Source: Athripsodes cinereus
Taxonomy: Eukaryota; Arthropoda; Insecta; Trichoptera; Leptoceridae
DNA: 64,000 nucleotides
Direction of reading: 5' to 3'
Assembly (NCBI GenBank): GCA_947579605.1
Contig: OX388317.1
Coordinates: 20,665,384 to 20,729,383, forward strand
In this document: piece after piece, positions 22,095 to 32,191 of the stretch
Numbering within the stretch: position 1 is the first letter of the stretch
How the letters are laid out: every line of letters starts with the position of its first letter
Translations under genes and position numbers: made by a program
Notes under the pieces: model-generated
What the model was told of the DNA's origin: nothing
What the model saw: the letters and a program-made list of their open reading frames with translations, nothing else
Database searches by the model: none

Positions 22095-22165
22095 GTGCAC
22101 ATTTCCTTTAAAAGGAATCATGAAAGGTGTTCAGATGCTTACGAATCAGCTTAGGCTGGTTTTTA
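22095..22165 (+). repeat. Family-G repeat, copy 1
   Basis: TGCACATTTCCTTTAAAAGG then GATGCTTACGAATCAGCTTA parallels 40190-40260. It has two copies in the window and no recognised function. Confidence 0.5.
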
Positions 22166-22189
22166 TGTGCAACCATGGCGCGTTCAAGA

Positions 22190-22345
22190 ATCTCACCAAT
22201 CCTGCCTTTAGAATTGTAAACAGCGATGAGTAATCCCTTATATTTCTTTAATTTTATCGCACATTGAGAGCGAATTGTTTATTCATTGTATGCAGCTAAT
22301 CCACTGATTACCCAGCTTGTGAGAGATACATTGATAATATAAATA
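22190..22345 (+). mobile_element. Family-B repeat, diverged
   Basis: CATTGTATGCAGCTAATCC and ACCCAGCTTGTGAGAGATAC keep the family-B order. The terminal GTGATGGTAT is eroded to TTGATAATAT. Confidence 0.5.
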
Positions 22346-22576
22346 GTTTCATTAAAACTAATCTCATTTTCAATTCGCTTAGCAAAATTAAACTGACTAG
22401 ATCCAAATTACTCTTAAATTATTATTAAACGAGTATTATACATACTGCTTCTTACTGTATTACGTATTTTTATCGCTCATACTTTCTTTATGATATAAGT
22501 ATCTTACAATCTTGGTTATATCGAGTGTGCTTGACGTAAGAAAATCCCCAAATGTGTCGTAAAACCGTTCCAATGC

Positions 22577-22632
22577 AAACAAGTATGTTTACGACATATC
22601 GTAAAAGGTATCAGATATATTATGAGTACATA
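22577..22632 (+). repeat. 56-bp direct repeat, copy 2
   Basis: It is identical to 20198-20253; the flanks differ on both sides. Confidence 0.9.
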
Positions 22633-23504
22633 GTACGTAACGTTTTAAACATAATATAGCCAGATATACGAGAGATACATTGATGCCACAAAATATGCAC
22701 TGGTTACACTGTGTGTAACGAATGTGAGTTTATATGACACTTAAAATTAAATTAAATATATAACGTAAAACTCGTACTAGGCTAACGAGATTAGCAAACC
22801 AAACCAAAACAAAATTATGTTTTTCAGTGCTTGAGTATTTAACGTGTCTGAAAAATTCCTCAATGTTGAATAATCATTTGCAATCGACATTGAGATATAT
22901 TAGATTCAAAACATAGTGAGTTTTTGGAACTAAAAACTATACTTATATAGGTACCTAACTATTGTTTTGTCATATTATGTACATGCAATCAAAGTTTCGG
23001 CAAGTACCCTATCATTTTTATGAGCAAAATAAGACTTTAATTTTGAAATTTAAAGGGACAATCGGGTGCTGGAAAGTGGATTCCACTTGCTCAGAAATGT
23101 AGAGGTTAAACGTCTTTAGATAAAAATCGTTTTAGATGAATGCTATTTCTATAAATGAACAGAGAACATCGTTTTTTTGGAATTGGATCGATGGGAATAG
23201 CTCATTTAAACTAATTTAAATCCATATATCTGTACCTGAGAGGCATTAGGACTTATGTGCATTTTTGACAAAAATGCCAAAGTTACGAAAAAAGCGAAAA
23301 TAACACATTAGTCGTGAGTCTTAAGTACAGAAATGCTTAGGGTCTATACTATAGGGTCTGTGTAATAAGCTGCGTATACTATATACAGCTTATTACTAGT
23401 AAAATGTTGAGATTTTTTCGATTAAAAAAATTGAATTTGAAAATGGCATTTTAGCACTTAAGACTAAATGGCTCTCAGGTACAGATATAATTGTTACTCT
23501 AATA
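22633..23504. other. AT-rich spacer, nothing recognised
   Basis: The run 23340-23400 has near-palindromic text around GGGTCTATACTATAGGGTCT and TATACTATATACAGC, but no family was recognised. Confidence 0.4.
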
Positions 23505-23945
23505 CTTACTTACTTTTCGGTTCCGGACTTCAGACCTTGCCACTCCAGTATGCAGCGACGTATATCGCCTTGTCATTCACCATCATCAGAGGCCTGAGTC
23601 AATAACACACTTTCGCGTCACGTTCCCGCTCTGTTAGCGTTCGGGTGCAGACGATGTTGCGCCAAAGTGTTAATTTTCGTAACTATTGTGTATCTTAGCA
23701 ACGAAATTGACACTTGCATGCAACTTCGTCTGCACCCGAACGCTAACGGAGCGGGAACGTGACGCGAAAGTGTGTTATTGACTCAGGCCTCTGGTCACTC
23801 ACATTACATGCATTCCGCATCAGCGGACATTGCAATAGGTGAGAATCACTCTGCTCCTCCCCGCAGTCGCAGCTAGCGTCCTCTCCATCCAAAAAGGCCC
23901 ACTCTCGCTGGTTACTTCTGCACCTTAACAAACTTGACACTTATT
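23505..23945 (-). pseudogene. LINE C-terminal fragment split by a foldback
   Basis: The minus strand reads LLRCRSNQREWAFLDGEDAS then CDCGEEQSDSHLLQCPLM and CNVSD. This is a Cys-x-Cys..His..Cys knuckle of the kind at the C-terminus of many LINE ORF2 proteins. A 207-bp foldback then interrupts it. Beyond the foldback the frame resumes as MMVNDKAIYVAAYWSGKV and a stop, which fits the usual end of such proteins, followed by (AAGT)-type tail units near 23506-23518. The catalytic domains are absent (5' truncated). Confidence 0.65.
23587..23793. mobile_element. Foldback/MITE with 68-bp inverted repeats
   Basis: Arms 23587-23654 and 23726-23793 are near-perfect inverted copies, beginning CAGAGGCCTGAGTCAATAAC. 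They are unusually GC-rich for this window (TTTCGCGTCACGTTCCCGCT). There is no coding capacity. It sits inside the coding part of a LINE remnant, so it arrived later. No convincing target duplication was found. Confidence 0.85.
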
Positions 23946-26221
23946 ATTAAAATTATTAAAATAGGTGCTCAAAATCTATTAGAAACCAACACTCAGAATA
24001 TTTTTGCACTTAATGAATCGCATCTTTTCTCGAAATATTATTTTTCTGTTTAGAAATAAGTTTATTTTCAAATTATAAAATCGCATATGTGATGGAGCCA
24101 TTACTTGCATCAAATACACAACGTACAGTATGAATATGTTCTCATAGTCACAGCACGACTCTTATACCTCACTTTGGGTATTGTGGACGACGAGAATGGA
24201 AAACTTATCTTCAGACTACGACAATGAAACGCAGATAAACATATGCACTTCTCCAAATATTTGCTTCAACAATACAATGTTGCATTTTTTCATTTTAACT
24301 TAAGATAATATTTTCTCTAGATGCTATTCAGGACAACAACTTCTTTTACGGATGTATTTTTAACAGCCTTTATTTTTCATGTTGATTTTTTTTAGAATAC
24401 TCTCTACAATGGATGAAGAGTTTTTAGTCAGACAGAATCAAAACTTTTGACGTCTCTGAATTTTCAATTTTATCACCAATAGACATTGTATTAAAAAATT
24501 CAAAGACATTACTTACATATAACTGCTATGTTTCACCTCTCCGTTGCTGAATGTAAGTCTCTTAACCTCTCCATTCTTCATGGCCTCTTATTTTGTCATG
24601 TTGATAATGAAATAAACCCATATATCTGTATTGATGGCTTCCTATACTTCTCTTGTCCTCGGGTGATCTATACCAAAGATCCAAGGCGACTATATTATGT
24701 TTGATGAGATATGAAAAAAAAATCACCTGGTAGGTACTAATAAATAATATCTTCACATGGTTTGAGAGTAAATTGTGCAGTTATATAAACTGCAACTAGA
24801 TTTTTGAATGCAAACGATACTTCTTTACATTTCTACATATTATGTGCATTCAGTGTACCACTCACCCTATTGCTATTCTTATATTCTTTGTATTGAAGAT
24901 AAATACGTATTTTAAATTGCATACAATATGGAGATGTTTCTACAGTGCGCCGTGTAATACATATAAGTAAAAGATACACATGGTGCTAAGAAGAAAGCAT
25001 TGTGCAATATTGCTAAGTATCGAAAGCTATTGGAGTAATGCTCTTTGAATAAATCTTTTATTAATATCATTCAAATACGACCTCTTTATCTGTTTATTCT
25101 GCCATGATTCAAATGGATCTCTTTTGTTGCTATTTAAAGCATCCTTTTATAACTCAGTATATAACACAGCTTCTTAAGAGCTGGATGAACTTAGCCAATT
25201 AGACGTAAAAGTTCTAATATTAATACCTTGATAGTTTTTTGGGGGATTGCATTGACCTTCAGCAGTAATGGTTCTTCTGAGAATGGTCTTATTGTCAGTA
25301 ATAAATAATAATAATAATACAATTATATCCACAACAACAACTGCAACTCGTCAACCCTTGGCATATTGACTTCTTAAAAGAATCCATCCCACTCTCTTCT
25401 ATCTAAGACTGCTGCTGCGCTGTAAAGTCTACTGTCACTCGGTCTATCTACTGAAGTTTCAGTCTTTCTACTTGCCTTCGTCTTCTGCCAGTTCTGTATC
25501 CTTCATCCACTATTCAATTCAATTCAATAATAAACACTTTAGATAACTTAGCCAAAGTAATCAGTAAATATACTTTTTTTTGGTACTTTCAATTTGCTAT
25601 TTTTTTTTGAATTTGATTTAGGTACACCTTAAAAATGAAATGAAATAATTTCTCTTTTTTCCTATAATCGAATGTTAGCTATGTGTTTTTTACATTATAA
25701 TTAAAATATAGGGCATGGTTTGGATGAACGCTAACTCATAAAAATAACTTGTATAGATTAAGTTTGTTTTATGCTTCTTTTGAATAAATAAATAATAAAA
25801 AGACTAGGGTCGTAAAGATACATAATCGAAAAATATAATTTAATAAACATAACTTTGTTTATGTTTACGAATATACGAATATACGAATACGATTTTTAGA
25901 AAATCTTCTGAAATCCCAAAGTGAAAATTACATTTTAAACAAAGCATTAGATCTAAAATGAATGCAAATCTCTTTAGCCAGTTTTTTCAGTTGGTACGCT
26001 GTATATCAACTATATTTATACTACACTATTATCGATACTGACGGATACTCGTTAATTGCCTATTCAATAATTTTTGTGGGTTTTGTTTCGTGTTATTAAA
26101 TTACGACAGTGTCGATACTTTTATTCCTAGAACACTAAAAAGATTCCGTCCTCGATTCTTAAGTTATTCTTATATGTTTCTGCTGCCTCCTGAAGAAAGG
26201 TTAAATAATCGATTTATTTTT
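23946..26221. other. AT-rich spacer
   Basis: No intact feature was recognised. The patch 25370-25510 is richer in C and T on +; its minus strand could be a decayed LINE 3' coding end (TGRRRRQ-like run), but the frame is broken and I cannot support a call. The open frame at 24562-24756 (-) has no domain. Confidence 0.35.
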
Positions 26222-26401
26222 ATTTTTTTTAAAAAGATATATCTGGGTTTTGTTATAAACCCAAATATAACCTTATACACCTTTCACAGTAAGCTACTAA
26301 AAGCTTGTGTCGTGAAAGGGGAGTTTGCCGGCACCTGGGATCAAACCCCGGACCCCTTGTTCATGAGGCCGAGACTCTACCTCCAGGCTACCGACGAACT
26401 C
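26222..26401 (-). mobile_element. SINE family S copy 4
   Basis: This full-length reverse copy has a T-run/AAAAAGATATATCTGGGTTT tail complement on the left and CCAGGCTACCGACGAACTC on the right. The B-box complement is GATCAAACCCCGG. It is one of the best-preserved copies. Confidence 0.9.
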
Positions 26402-26662
26402 GAAATTATAAAATGATATATTGGAAGAGCTCAGTGTGACTATTGACGATGAAATATAAAAAAAAATTAATAAATTATAGTTTAAATGTAAGATGTTTAA
26501 TGATTATTGATAATTGAAATAAATAAGATGTGTGACGCGTACGGAACATTTGATAATATATATTATCAATTTTGATTTGACCTGAAGTCGTCCAAAATGA
26601 CTGTATTTGTGCGTTTAGCAACAGATTATTCTGCTTTATTATTATCTCATATCTCATTTATT

Positions 26663-26908
26663 AAACAAAACAATTTTTAATTAAAGAATTAGTTAATTAT
26701 GTACTACAACCACTTTAATTTTTTAAAAACACTACCGGTTTCAACGCTCAGATGCGTCATTGACGAGTGTCATACTAAAACTGAAACCGGTAGTGTTTTT
26801 AAAAAATTAAAGTGGTTGTAGTACATAATTAACTAATTCTTTAATTAAAAAATATGTTTCGTGATTACCACATAGTTAGTGCCAACAAAATCAAACAAAC
26901 AAAACAAT
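26663..26908. mobile_element. Foldback element F2 with 12-bp TSD
   Basis: AAACAAAACAAT at 26663-26674 and 26897-26908 brackets an insertion of 222 bp. The palindrome arms are 26674-26743 and 26782-26851 with a 38-bp spacer. A 45-bp one-sided tail (ATGTTTCGTGATTACCACAT onward) lies on the right. This is the mirror orientation of F1 and F3. There is no coding frame. Confidence 0.7.
26724..26772 (-). ncRNA. Hammerhead-like RNA motif in F2
   Basis: Minus-strand RNA: helix I GACAC, core UCGUCAAU, helix II GACGC-AUCUGA-GCGUU, GAAA, helix III ACCGGU, A at the cleavage position, then GUGUU pairing with GACAC. Helices I, II and III all form although none shares sequence with those of F3. Two core positions differ from the other loci (U4 to C, A6 to U), so this copy is probably inactive. 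Confidence 0.35.
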
Positions 26909-27143
26909 ATTAGATTCCACATTTGAACACAATATAAGATTAACAATAAAATTTCAATAAAACATTAAATATCAAAAACCATAAAATATTAAAATAAATT
27001 TAGGTATATTCAAATGTAGAACCCCAACATTATTCAAGTTGATTCTTCCATGATGTTCTATGAAATAGTACAATCATGGGAGATCACTTACAGAGCTACA
27101 GGGAAAAAAACCTTCTTACTATCCTGGTGGACGATAGAAGATA

Positions 27144-27174
<31 letters not shown>

Positions 27175-27597
27175 GGACAATATTAACGTGTCGTTTTCGT
27201 GCCAAAGCTCCTCAAGGACACTGTACAATTCATTAATTCTAGGACATTAGATCCACGTTATATTATAAATATAGATAAATACATAGATAAATGAGAAATC
27301 TCGGATACATAAAGGTATCCACGTCAGAAGTTCCATACTACATTGAGTTACAAATTATGTAAAACAGAATACAATATTTAAAAGTAATTAGTAATCTGAA
27401 AAATTTTTAGGTCCCTTCTGAATGTCTTAAGATCTGCAGCTTGCTTGCTTTGTACTACTAATTTCAATATTTGGATACTTATCTTTTATATCATTACTTT
27501 ACTGCAGTTAATAGAACCATAACATATAGAACCACCACCAACCATAAACGTCTTGTAGATATTCTAACGGAATACTACTACTACTACTACTACTACT
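26909..27597. other. AT-rich spacer with microsatellite
   Basis: It includes an (ATT)n run at about 27141-27173 and a (TAC)n run at about 27569-27598. No coding feature was recognised. Confidence 0.4.
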
Positions 27598-27745
27598 ATA
27601 CCATCACGGCATATCCCACAAGTGGGGTAGCCAGCAGATCAGCTGTATGTAAGAAACATACAAACTGTCCTCTTTGTGCCAGTATAAAATCAAGACATTC
27701 AGGATGGGTGGCAAACCTCAACGCTGAATTTAATAATACAGGAAT
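27598..27745 (-). mobile_element. Family-B repeat
   Basis: This is one of the cleanest copies. On + it reads ATACCATCACGGCATATCCC, ACAAGTGGGGTAGCCAGCAG, GAAACATACAAACTGTCCTC, TTCAGGATGGGTGG. In the reverse sense this ends CCCCACTTGTGGGATATGCC then GTGATGGTAT, close to the 3' end of the RTE LINE at 43.6 kb. Confidence 0.85.
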
Positions 27746-28254
27746 ACTAACGGAATACAACCCCATCTATTTAAACAACCTGTTTTCCACTACGTAACAC
27801 AGGTGATTTTACTCGCTCAACGCTTTCTCACCATAAACTTCCTCGCATTAAGTTATCCGGGTTCAAAGTTTAAGTGTGTCTACATAAAATTCCCTGTGTT
27901 TGAGATTTAATCAAGCACACCTGAAAGTTCCCACGGGGAAACTAAAGCTCTACTTGCTTCAGATAATAATATTCACCTACTACAATACATAATACAACAT
28001 AAAGTAGGCACTTCGTGTTCTATAGCCTACATACTGCCTATTAATTTGGTACTTTTATAACATTTTAATATTTTGATTTTGTTGTAAAATCATAACACTT
28101 CAAAATTCATTTTCAGGAAAAATGTTTGCCTGTAGATCGAGAACATTCTAATATCCTTTTTAGAAGTAAAAGGAGTAAAATAATTAATTCAAGCAAAATC
28201 AAAACAAATGCTCATTTATTTATTTATTCTTTACATTGATAACAAAAAAATTAC

Positions 28255-28420
28255 ATAGAAAATATATTTATTTATTTATTTTATTCTTCACTGTACATTG
28301 GTTACAATATTACAAAATAAAACAAGTGTCATATAAATATCAGTTATACAATCAATGTACAGAGGGCGAGTTTGTCGCGAAGGCATGATCTCTTACAAAT
28401 AACCCAAAGGTTTTAAAACA
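28255..28420 (-). mobile_element. Family-C repeat
   Basis: On + a TTTATTTATTTTATTC tail complement is followed by CACTGTACATTGGTTACAAT and GGGCGAGTTTGTCGCGAAGG, then GATCTCTTACAAATAACCC. The same blocks make up the 145-bp insertion at 48449-48593. I recall GGGCGAGTTTATC-type blocks as frequent in lepidopteran genomes. Confidence 0.65.
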
Positions 28421-28639
28421 AAAACCAAATCATAATAATAAAAAAAGCTAAGCAACTGAAGAAAAAAAATAATCTTACAAAAAACACATACATATATGTA
28501 CACAATAATAACAAAAACAGAAGAAACAGAAAAGAAAATACCAAAAACAGAAGGTTAGGGGAGGGAAGAAGTGAGTTTATATGATGTTCGATATCTTATT
28601 CTTTTAGAAATCATAAGTATATTAGTTGTTACAGATACT

Positions 28640-29050
28640 TATAAAACATTTCAATGAACTACCCAGTGAAGTGCGATCCGTTCTTTGTTATGAGAGGTTC
28701 AGAGGATGTGTAAAGGAATATGTTGTAAAGACAAATATGAATACAGTGTGAAATGCGATTGATAGTGATGTGATTCTAGGGTGGGAAATGATTTATAAGA
28801 AGTGAAATTTTGCATGTCTTGTGTATTTTTGGTTTATTTTTTCTAATAGATGTGTGTGTGTGTGTGGGTGTGTGTGTGTGTGTGAGGGTGTGTGTGTGTG
28901 TGTGTTGGATGGTGTGTTTTTGGGTTAGAATGAATTGTGGTATGTGTTGGTGAGTCTTTGTGAATGATGGATGGTGAGATAATATAGTTAAGTATAGTTA
29001 TAATGTGTGTTGTGTAAAATATATATATAGGTATATATAAATAGATAATT
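28640..29050 (+). pseudogene. LINE C-terminal remnant and 3' region
   Basis: The frame at about 28647-28745 reads HFNELPSEVRSVLCYERFRG then CVKEYVV before a stop. W/FN-LP--VR----- -F+--LK is a common ending of LINE ORF2 proteins. The following 300 bp is G/T-rich with a (GT)n run at about 28849-28912, as often seen in LINE 3' regions. No upstream coding part was recognised. Confidence 0.5.
28849..28912. repeat. (GT)n microsatellite
   Basis: GTGTGTGTGGGTGTGTG units with GGG and GAGG interruptions. Confidence 0.9.
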
Positions 29051-29540
29051 ATAAGTAAATGAAAAAAGTGTGTAATGTTTAATAGGTGTGTTTTATTTGG
29101 TTAATACTCCCTCCCTATACACGAGATATCTCTAATAGGGAGGTAGAATATTATTATGATCATTTTTCATTGTTTATTGAAAATAAAATTGTATTGTATA
29201 CCAACTTTGGAAATAAATATATTTATTATTATTATAATGTAGCAAAACATTCAACTGAACTCGTAATTAAAACTCATTTTTTTATTTTCTTTTATTTCAC
29301 CATGTATCGAGGGCAGAGAGTGAAAATGAAACTCTTTTATACAAAATAATTCTGCACAAATTTAGAGGCGATTGTCTCAATTGTTCATATTAAAATTTTA
29401 TCATGTAATTTTCTGACTTCCAAACTTTTGATCATATAACGCAATAGATAGGTAGTTTTTCTGTGCATTTATCAAACACAACATCTCCTCATCATTTTTT
29501 TATTAGGTAGGTACCGGATGAGTCGGAGGCCTTACTAAGG
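29051..29540. other. AT-rich spacer, nothing recognised
   Basis: An open frame at 29086-29349 shows no domain. Confidence 0.35.
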
Positions 29541-30215
29541 TTTTTGGTGTGATATCGTGTGAGTCATTGTTTTTGTTGTTGTGTTGTTGTTCGCTCATCT
29601 CTTGGACTGAGCGCTTGTCCCATAACACACTCGCTTGTTTGCCTGAGAACTCACTCATATATGACTTTTCACCTAACCTAGGGACTAACACGTTACTGAG
29701 TCAACCGTTAACCCACTGACTTGCCCATTCACTAACTTGTTTGCTGACATTCGGGGCTCTTTTCAAATCTCAACGGACTGGCGCGAGCATTAGCTCATCA
29801 CCTCATTCAAACTAACTAATCTACTGACGTTCATGACAGTTACTCAAGATACTAACAAACTAATCTACTGACGTTCATGATAGTTATAGCTAACTCAGGA
29901 TACTAACAAGATACTAACGCAGCTAACAGTGACTCATTTGCAGACGAGTTTCTCTCATTGACATTTTCTGAATCATTCACTGTCCCATTTTTGTTTTGTT
30001 TCTTGTATTTGTTTTTATAATTGACAGTACTATGGAGACATGTTTTGTTTGACTGATTCTTTTTGCTCATTTTTTGAAAGGTTTTATTTTTAGTTACCTA
30101 ATTTCAATGATTTTATTGTTATTTATCATATCGGTAATTCTGCCACAACACAGCCCTATGGCTAGTGTGGTAAAAAATAATTATTGATTGTGTTAAATGT
30201 TACTAAGCATGTTTT
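29541..30215 (+). repeat. Motif-dense block rich in TGACT/ACTAAC words
   Basis: About 400 bp (29560-29960) is crowded with ACTAAC, CTGACG, TGACTCA and related words. It includes an imperfect 45-bp direct repeat (AATCTACTGACGTTCATGA at about 29818 and 29863). A right-hand GCCACAACACAGCCC / GGCTAGTGTGGT near-palindrome lies at about 30142-30173 and could be an element terminus. No coding frame was found. Confidence 0.4.
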
Positions 30216-30859
30216 ATAAAAGTGTAAACTGGATATTATTTGAATAAAAGATTATTCTTATTATTATTTCATACTAAACGTACTACAAGGGTTAAACTAA
30301 TACGTATACTACGTACTGCATGTTGTATAATAATGACATTAAAATATAAAGCCTCTTCTCGTTATTTGGTAGCTGGTATAGGTACCTTCCTCTTTACCAG
30401 ACGGAAAATTATTTTATATTATGAAATCCACCACCTGTGATTCAATTAGAGACACCTGAGATATACATAATATTATAATTGTATAATATCATTTGTTCAA
30501 AGTAATTAGCTATATGTGGCTTGAATTAAAATTTGTATTATATTTAATTATATCAAAATTGGTGCTGTAGCAAGAACAATTGCACATGAACCAAAATGGC
30601 ATTTTGTGATACACCTATTTAAATTATCTATATTGTTAAAAAAATGTTTCATTTTATTGACACTAACAATGTGTTAATCTCGAAACATTTTTAAAATATT
30701 TTGTTATAGTAACTATGTACGGTAGTGTTTTATAAAAAATCTTTACTGACTAGTTGTTCGAACGTTTATGTTTTTATATCTAAAAACATACATACAATAT
30801 AGAAACGAAAGCAGAGTAAAAAATTTTGTAACTTACATTGAAACTAAAATATTGAAACA
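30216..30859. other. AT-rich spacer, nothing recognised
   Basis: No repeat family was recognised. Confidence 0.4.
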
Positions 30860-31041
30860 ATGGGAAATCGTATAAAAAAAAATAATTGTGGCAAATTAAA
30901 AAATCTCAATGAAAATGTGCAAATGATTCGGGAAATTTCATTTTTGCAATATCTAAAAAAAGGCGGACCCAAAGGTCTATGCGTTCTTGTTTTAACTGTC
31001 ACCTCATTTATTATTCTATATTTTAGAGGTAGCTTGCTTTG
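30860..31041 (+). CDS. Candidate host first exon, N-terminus of a membrane protein
   Basis: An ATG in favourable context (AAACAATGGG) opens a frame that runs to a consensus donor G|GTAAGT at 31042. The predicted N-terminus (MGNRIKKNNCGKLKNLNENV onward) is basic and polar for about 38 residues. It then has a hydrophobic stretch, GLCVLVLTVTSFIILYF, followed by RGSLLW. That layout fits a type II membrane protein such as a Golgi enzyme, but I recognise no family. The exon would end in phase 2 (TG|). Without splicing the frame stops after W at 31045. A LINE fills the DNA directly downstream, so the next exon would be at least 5 kb away. Chance open frames of 60 codons are common here; the donor and the composition raise this one above them. 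Confidence 0.33.
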
Positions 31042-31171
31042 GTAAGTCAACAATATCTGTATGAGTAATTATTAATAGTAGGTATTTTGTACGAATAACT
31101 AATTTGGCTTTCACATCTCTTTTGTAAACTCTACGCCTAATACGTAAGTGTAATTTGTACAATGCAATGGA
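31042..31171. other. Junction between candidate exon and LINE
   Basis: AT-rich DNA; the exact 5' junction of the LINE was not located and no target duplication matching its 3' flank was found. Confidence 0.35.
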
Positions 31172-32191
31172 TTGTATTGGCTTTTAAAACAGGATAAGCC
31201 AATTCGTAAGCATCGAGACGCGAGCCCAAAGAAGCATTTGCGCTGCAGTAGATGTCACAGCTGTTTCCATTTCACTTGTGTGGAAACCACAGAAACAAAC
31301 TATAAAAAGATGTCATCGGTTGCTAAATCATCATGGAAGTGTAAAACATGTAAAGGCCAGGATCCAAGATCCAATACTTCAACCACGTCCACTCCAACGA
31401 CTGTTGTTCCAATAGACAATCAAGAGGCACTCTCTATGACTCCTGTTGGGCAGGCTCAGCCCTGCTTTACACTGTCTTCTGATATTGCTGACAGATTAGT
31501 ACGAATTGAGGCGGAAGTGTCAAAGACCAATGAATCTCTGCAGCTGATATGGGAGGAACTCTTCTCTCAGCGAAAACAGATAGAGGTCTGTGTTTCTTCC
31601 GTTAACGATCTGGATCAGAGGGTGTCAGTATTGGAGAAGAAGTTAAAGGATAATGATGCGAGTGTAGCCGAAATCAATACCCTTAAGGCATCTGTTCAGT
31701 CTCTGCAGATAGCAAATGAAGAAAAGGAGCAATTTTTGCGTGCTAATAATGTGGAGATAAAGAATATTCCATTCAAAAATACTGAAAATCTATCATCCAT
31801 TGTTGGCCAGGTTGCTGAGAAAATAGGTTTCTCTTTGAAGCAGGATGATATTGATCTGATGACAAGGGTAGCGACAAGAGCGCAGGGGCCTAAGCCTATT
31901 ATTATAAAGTTTGCTCGGCGATCACGTAAAGAGGAATTTTTATCATTGGCCAGAAAACTGCGAAAACTTACCACAGCGGATCTTGGATGGAGAGGTAGTG
32001 AAACTACTATATACGTAAACGAACATCTAACGACTGAGCGAAAAGTTTTGCTATCTAAAACAAAGACAAGAGCGAAGGATAAAGGATATAAGTTTGTATG
32101 GATTAACAACTATAAGATCCTTGTAAGACAAAATGAAACTAGCCAGTCTTTTTGGGTGCGAAGCGAGAACGATTTATCCAAGATAACATAA
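31172..32191 (+). CDS. LINE ORF1 protein (PHD-like, coiled coil, nucleic-acid-binding), N-terminally truncated
   Basis: This is the ORF1 protein of the element, which in related LINEs binds its own RNA. Seen in sequence: CSRCHSCFHFTC then WKCKTC near residues 24-60, the latter half of a C4HC3 PHD finger whose first Cys pair is missing. A Thr/Ser-rich linker follows. A probable coiled coil spans about residues 105-180 (IEAEVSKTNESLQLIWEELF, LDQRVSVLEKKLK). The C-terminal block has NNVEIKNIPF, KPIIIKFARRSRKEEFL and YVNEHLTTERKVLL, ending YKFVWINNYKILVRQ. That C-terminal pattern is typical of insect LINE ORF1 proteins. No convincing ATG precedes the finger, which fits 5' truncation. The frame is intact for 339 codons. 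Confidence 0.8.
   Translation: MYWLLKQDKPIRKHRDASPKKHLRCSRCHSCFHFTCVETTETNYKKMSSVAKSSWKCKTCKGQDPRSNTSTTSTPTTVVPIDNQEALSMTPVGQAQPCFTLSSDIADRLVRIEAEVSKTNESLQLIWEELFSQRKQIEVCVSSVNDLDQRVSVLEKKLKDNDASVAEINTLKASVQSLQIANEEKEQFLRANNVEIKNIPFKNTENLSSIVGQVAEKIGFSLKQDDIDLMTRVATRAQGPKPIIIKFARRSRKEEFLSLARKLRKLTTADLGWRGSETTIYVNEHLTTERKVLLSKTKTRAKDKGYKFVWINNYKILVRQNETSQSFWVRSENDLSKIT

Noticed and set aside
28117..28239. Exon-like open segment after CATTTTCAG
   Set aside because: About 40 open codons after a plausible acceptor, but no clear donor, no partner exon, and it runs into a T-rich repeat tail.
31696..32109. 137-codon minus-strand frame
   Set aside because: Antisense shadow of LINE ORF1.
31700..32191. 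Viral origin for the ORF1 C-terminal domain
   Set aside because: Similar folds are known in some insect-virus proteins, but PHD, coiled coil and the following endonuclease-RT frame identify a LINE ORF1.
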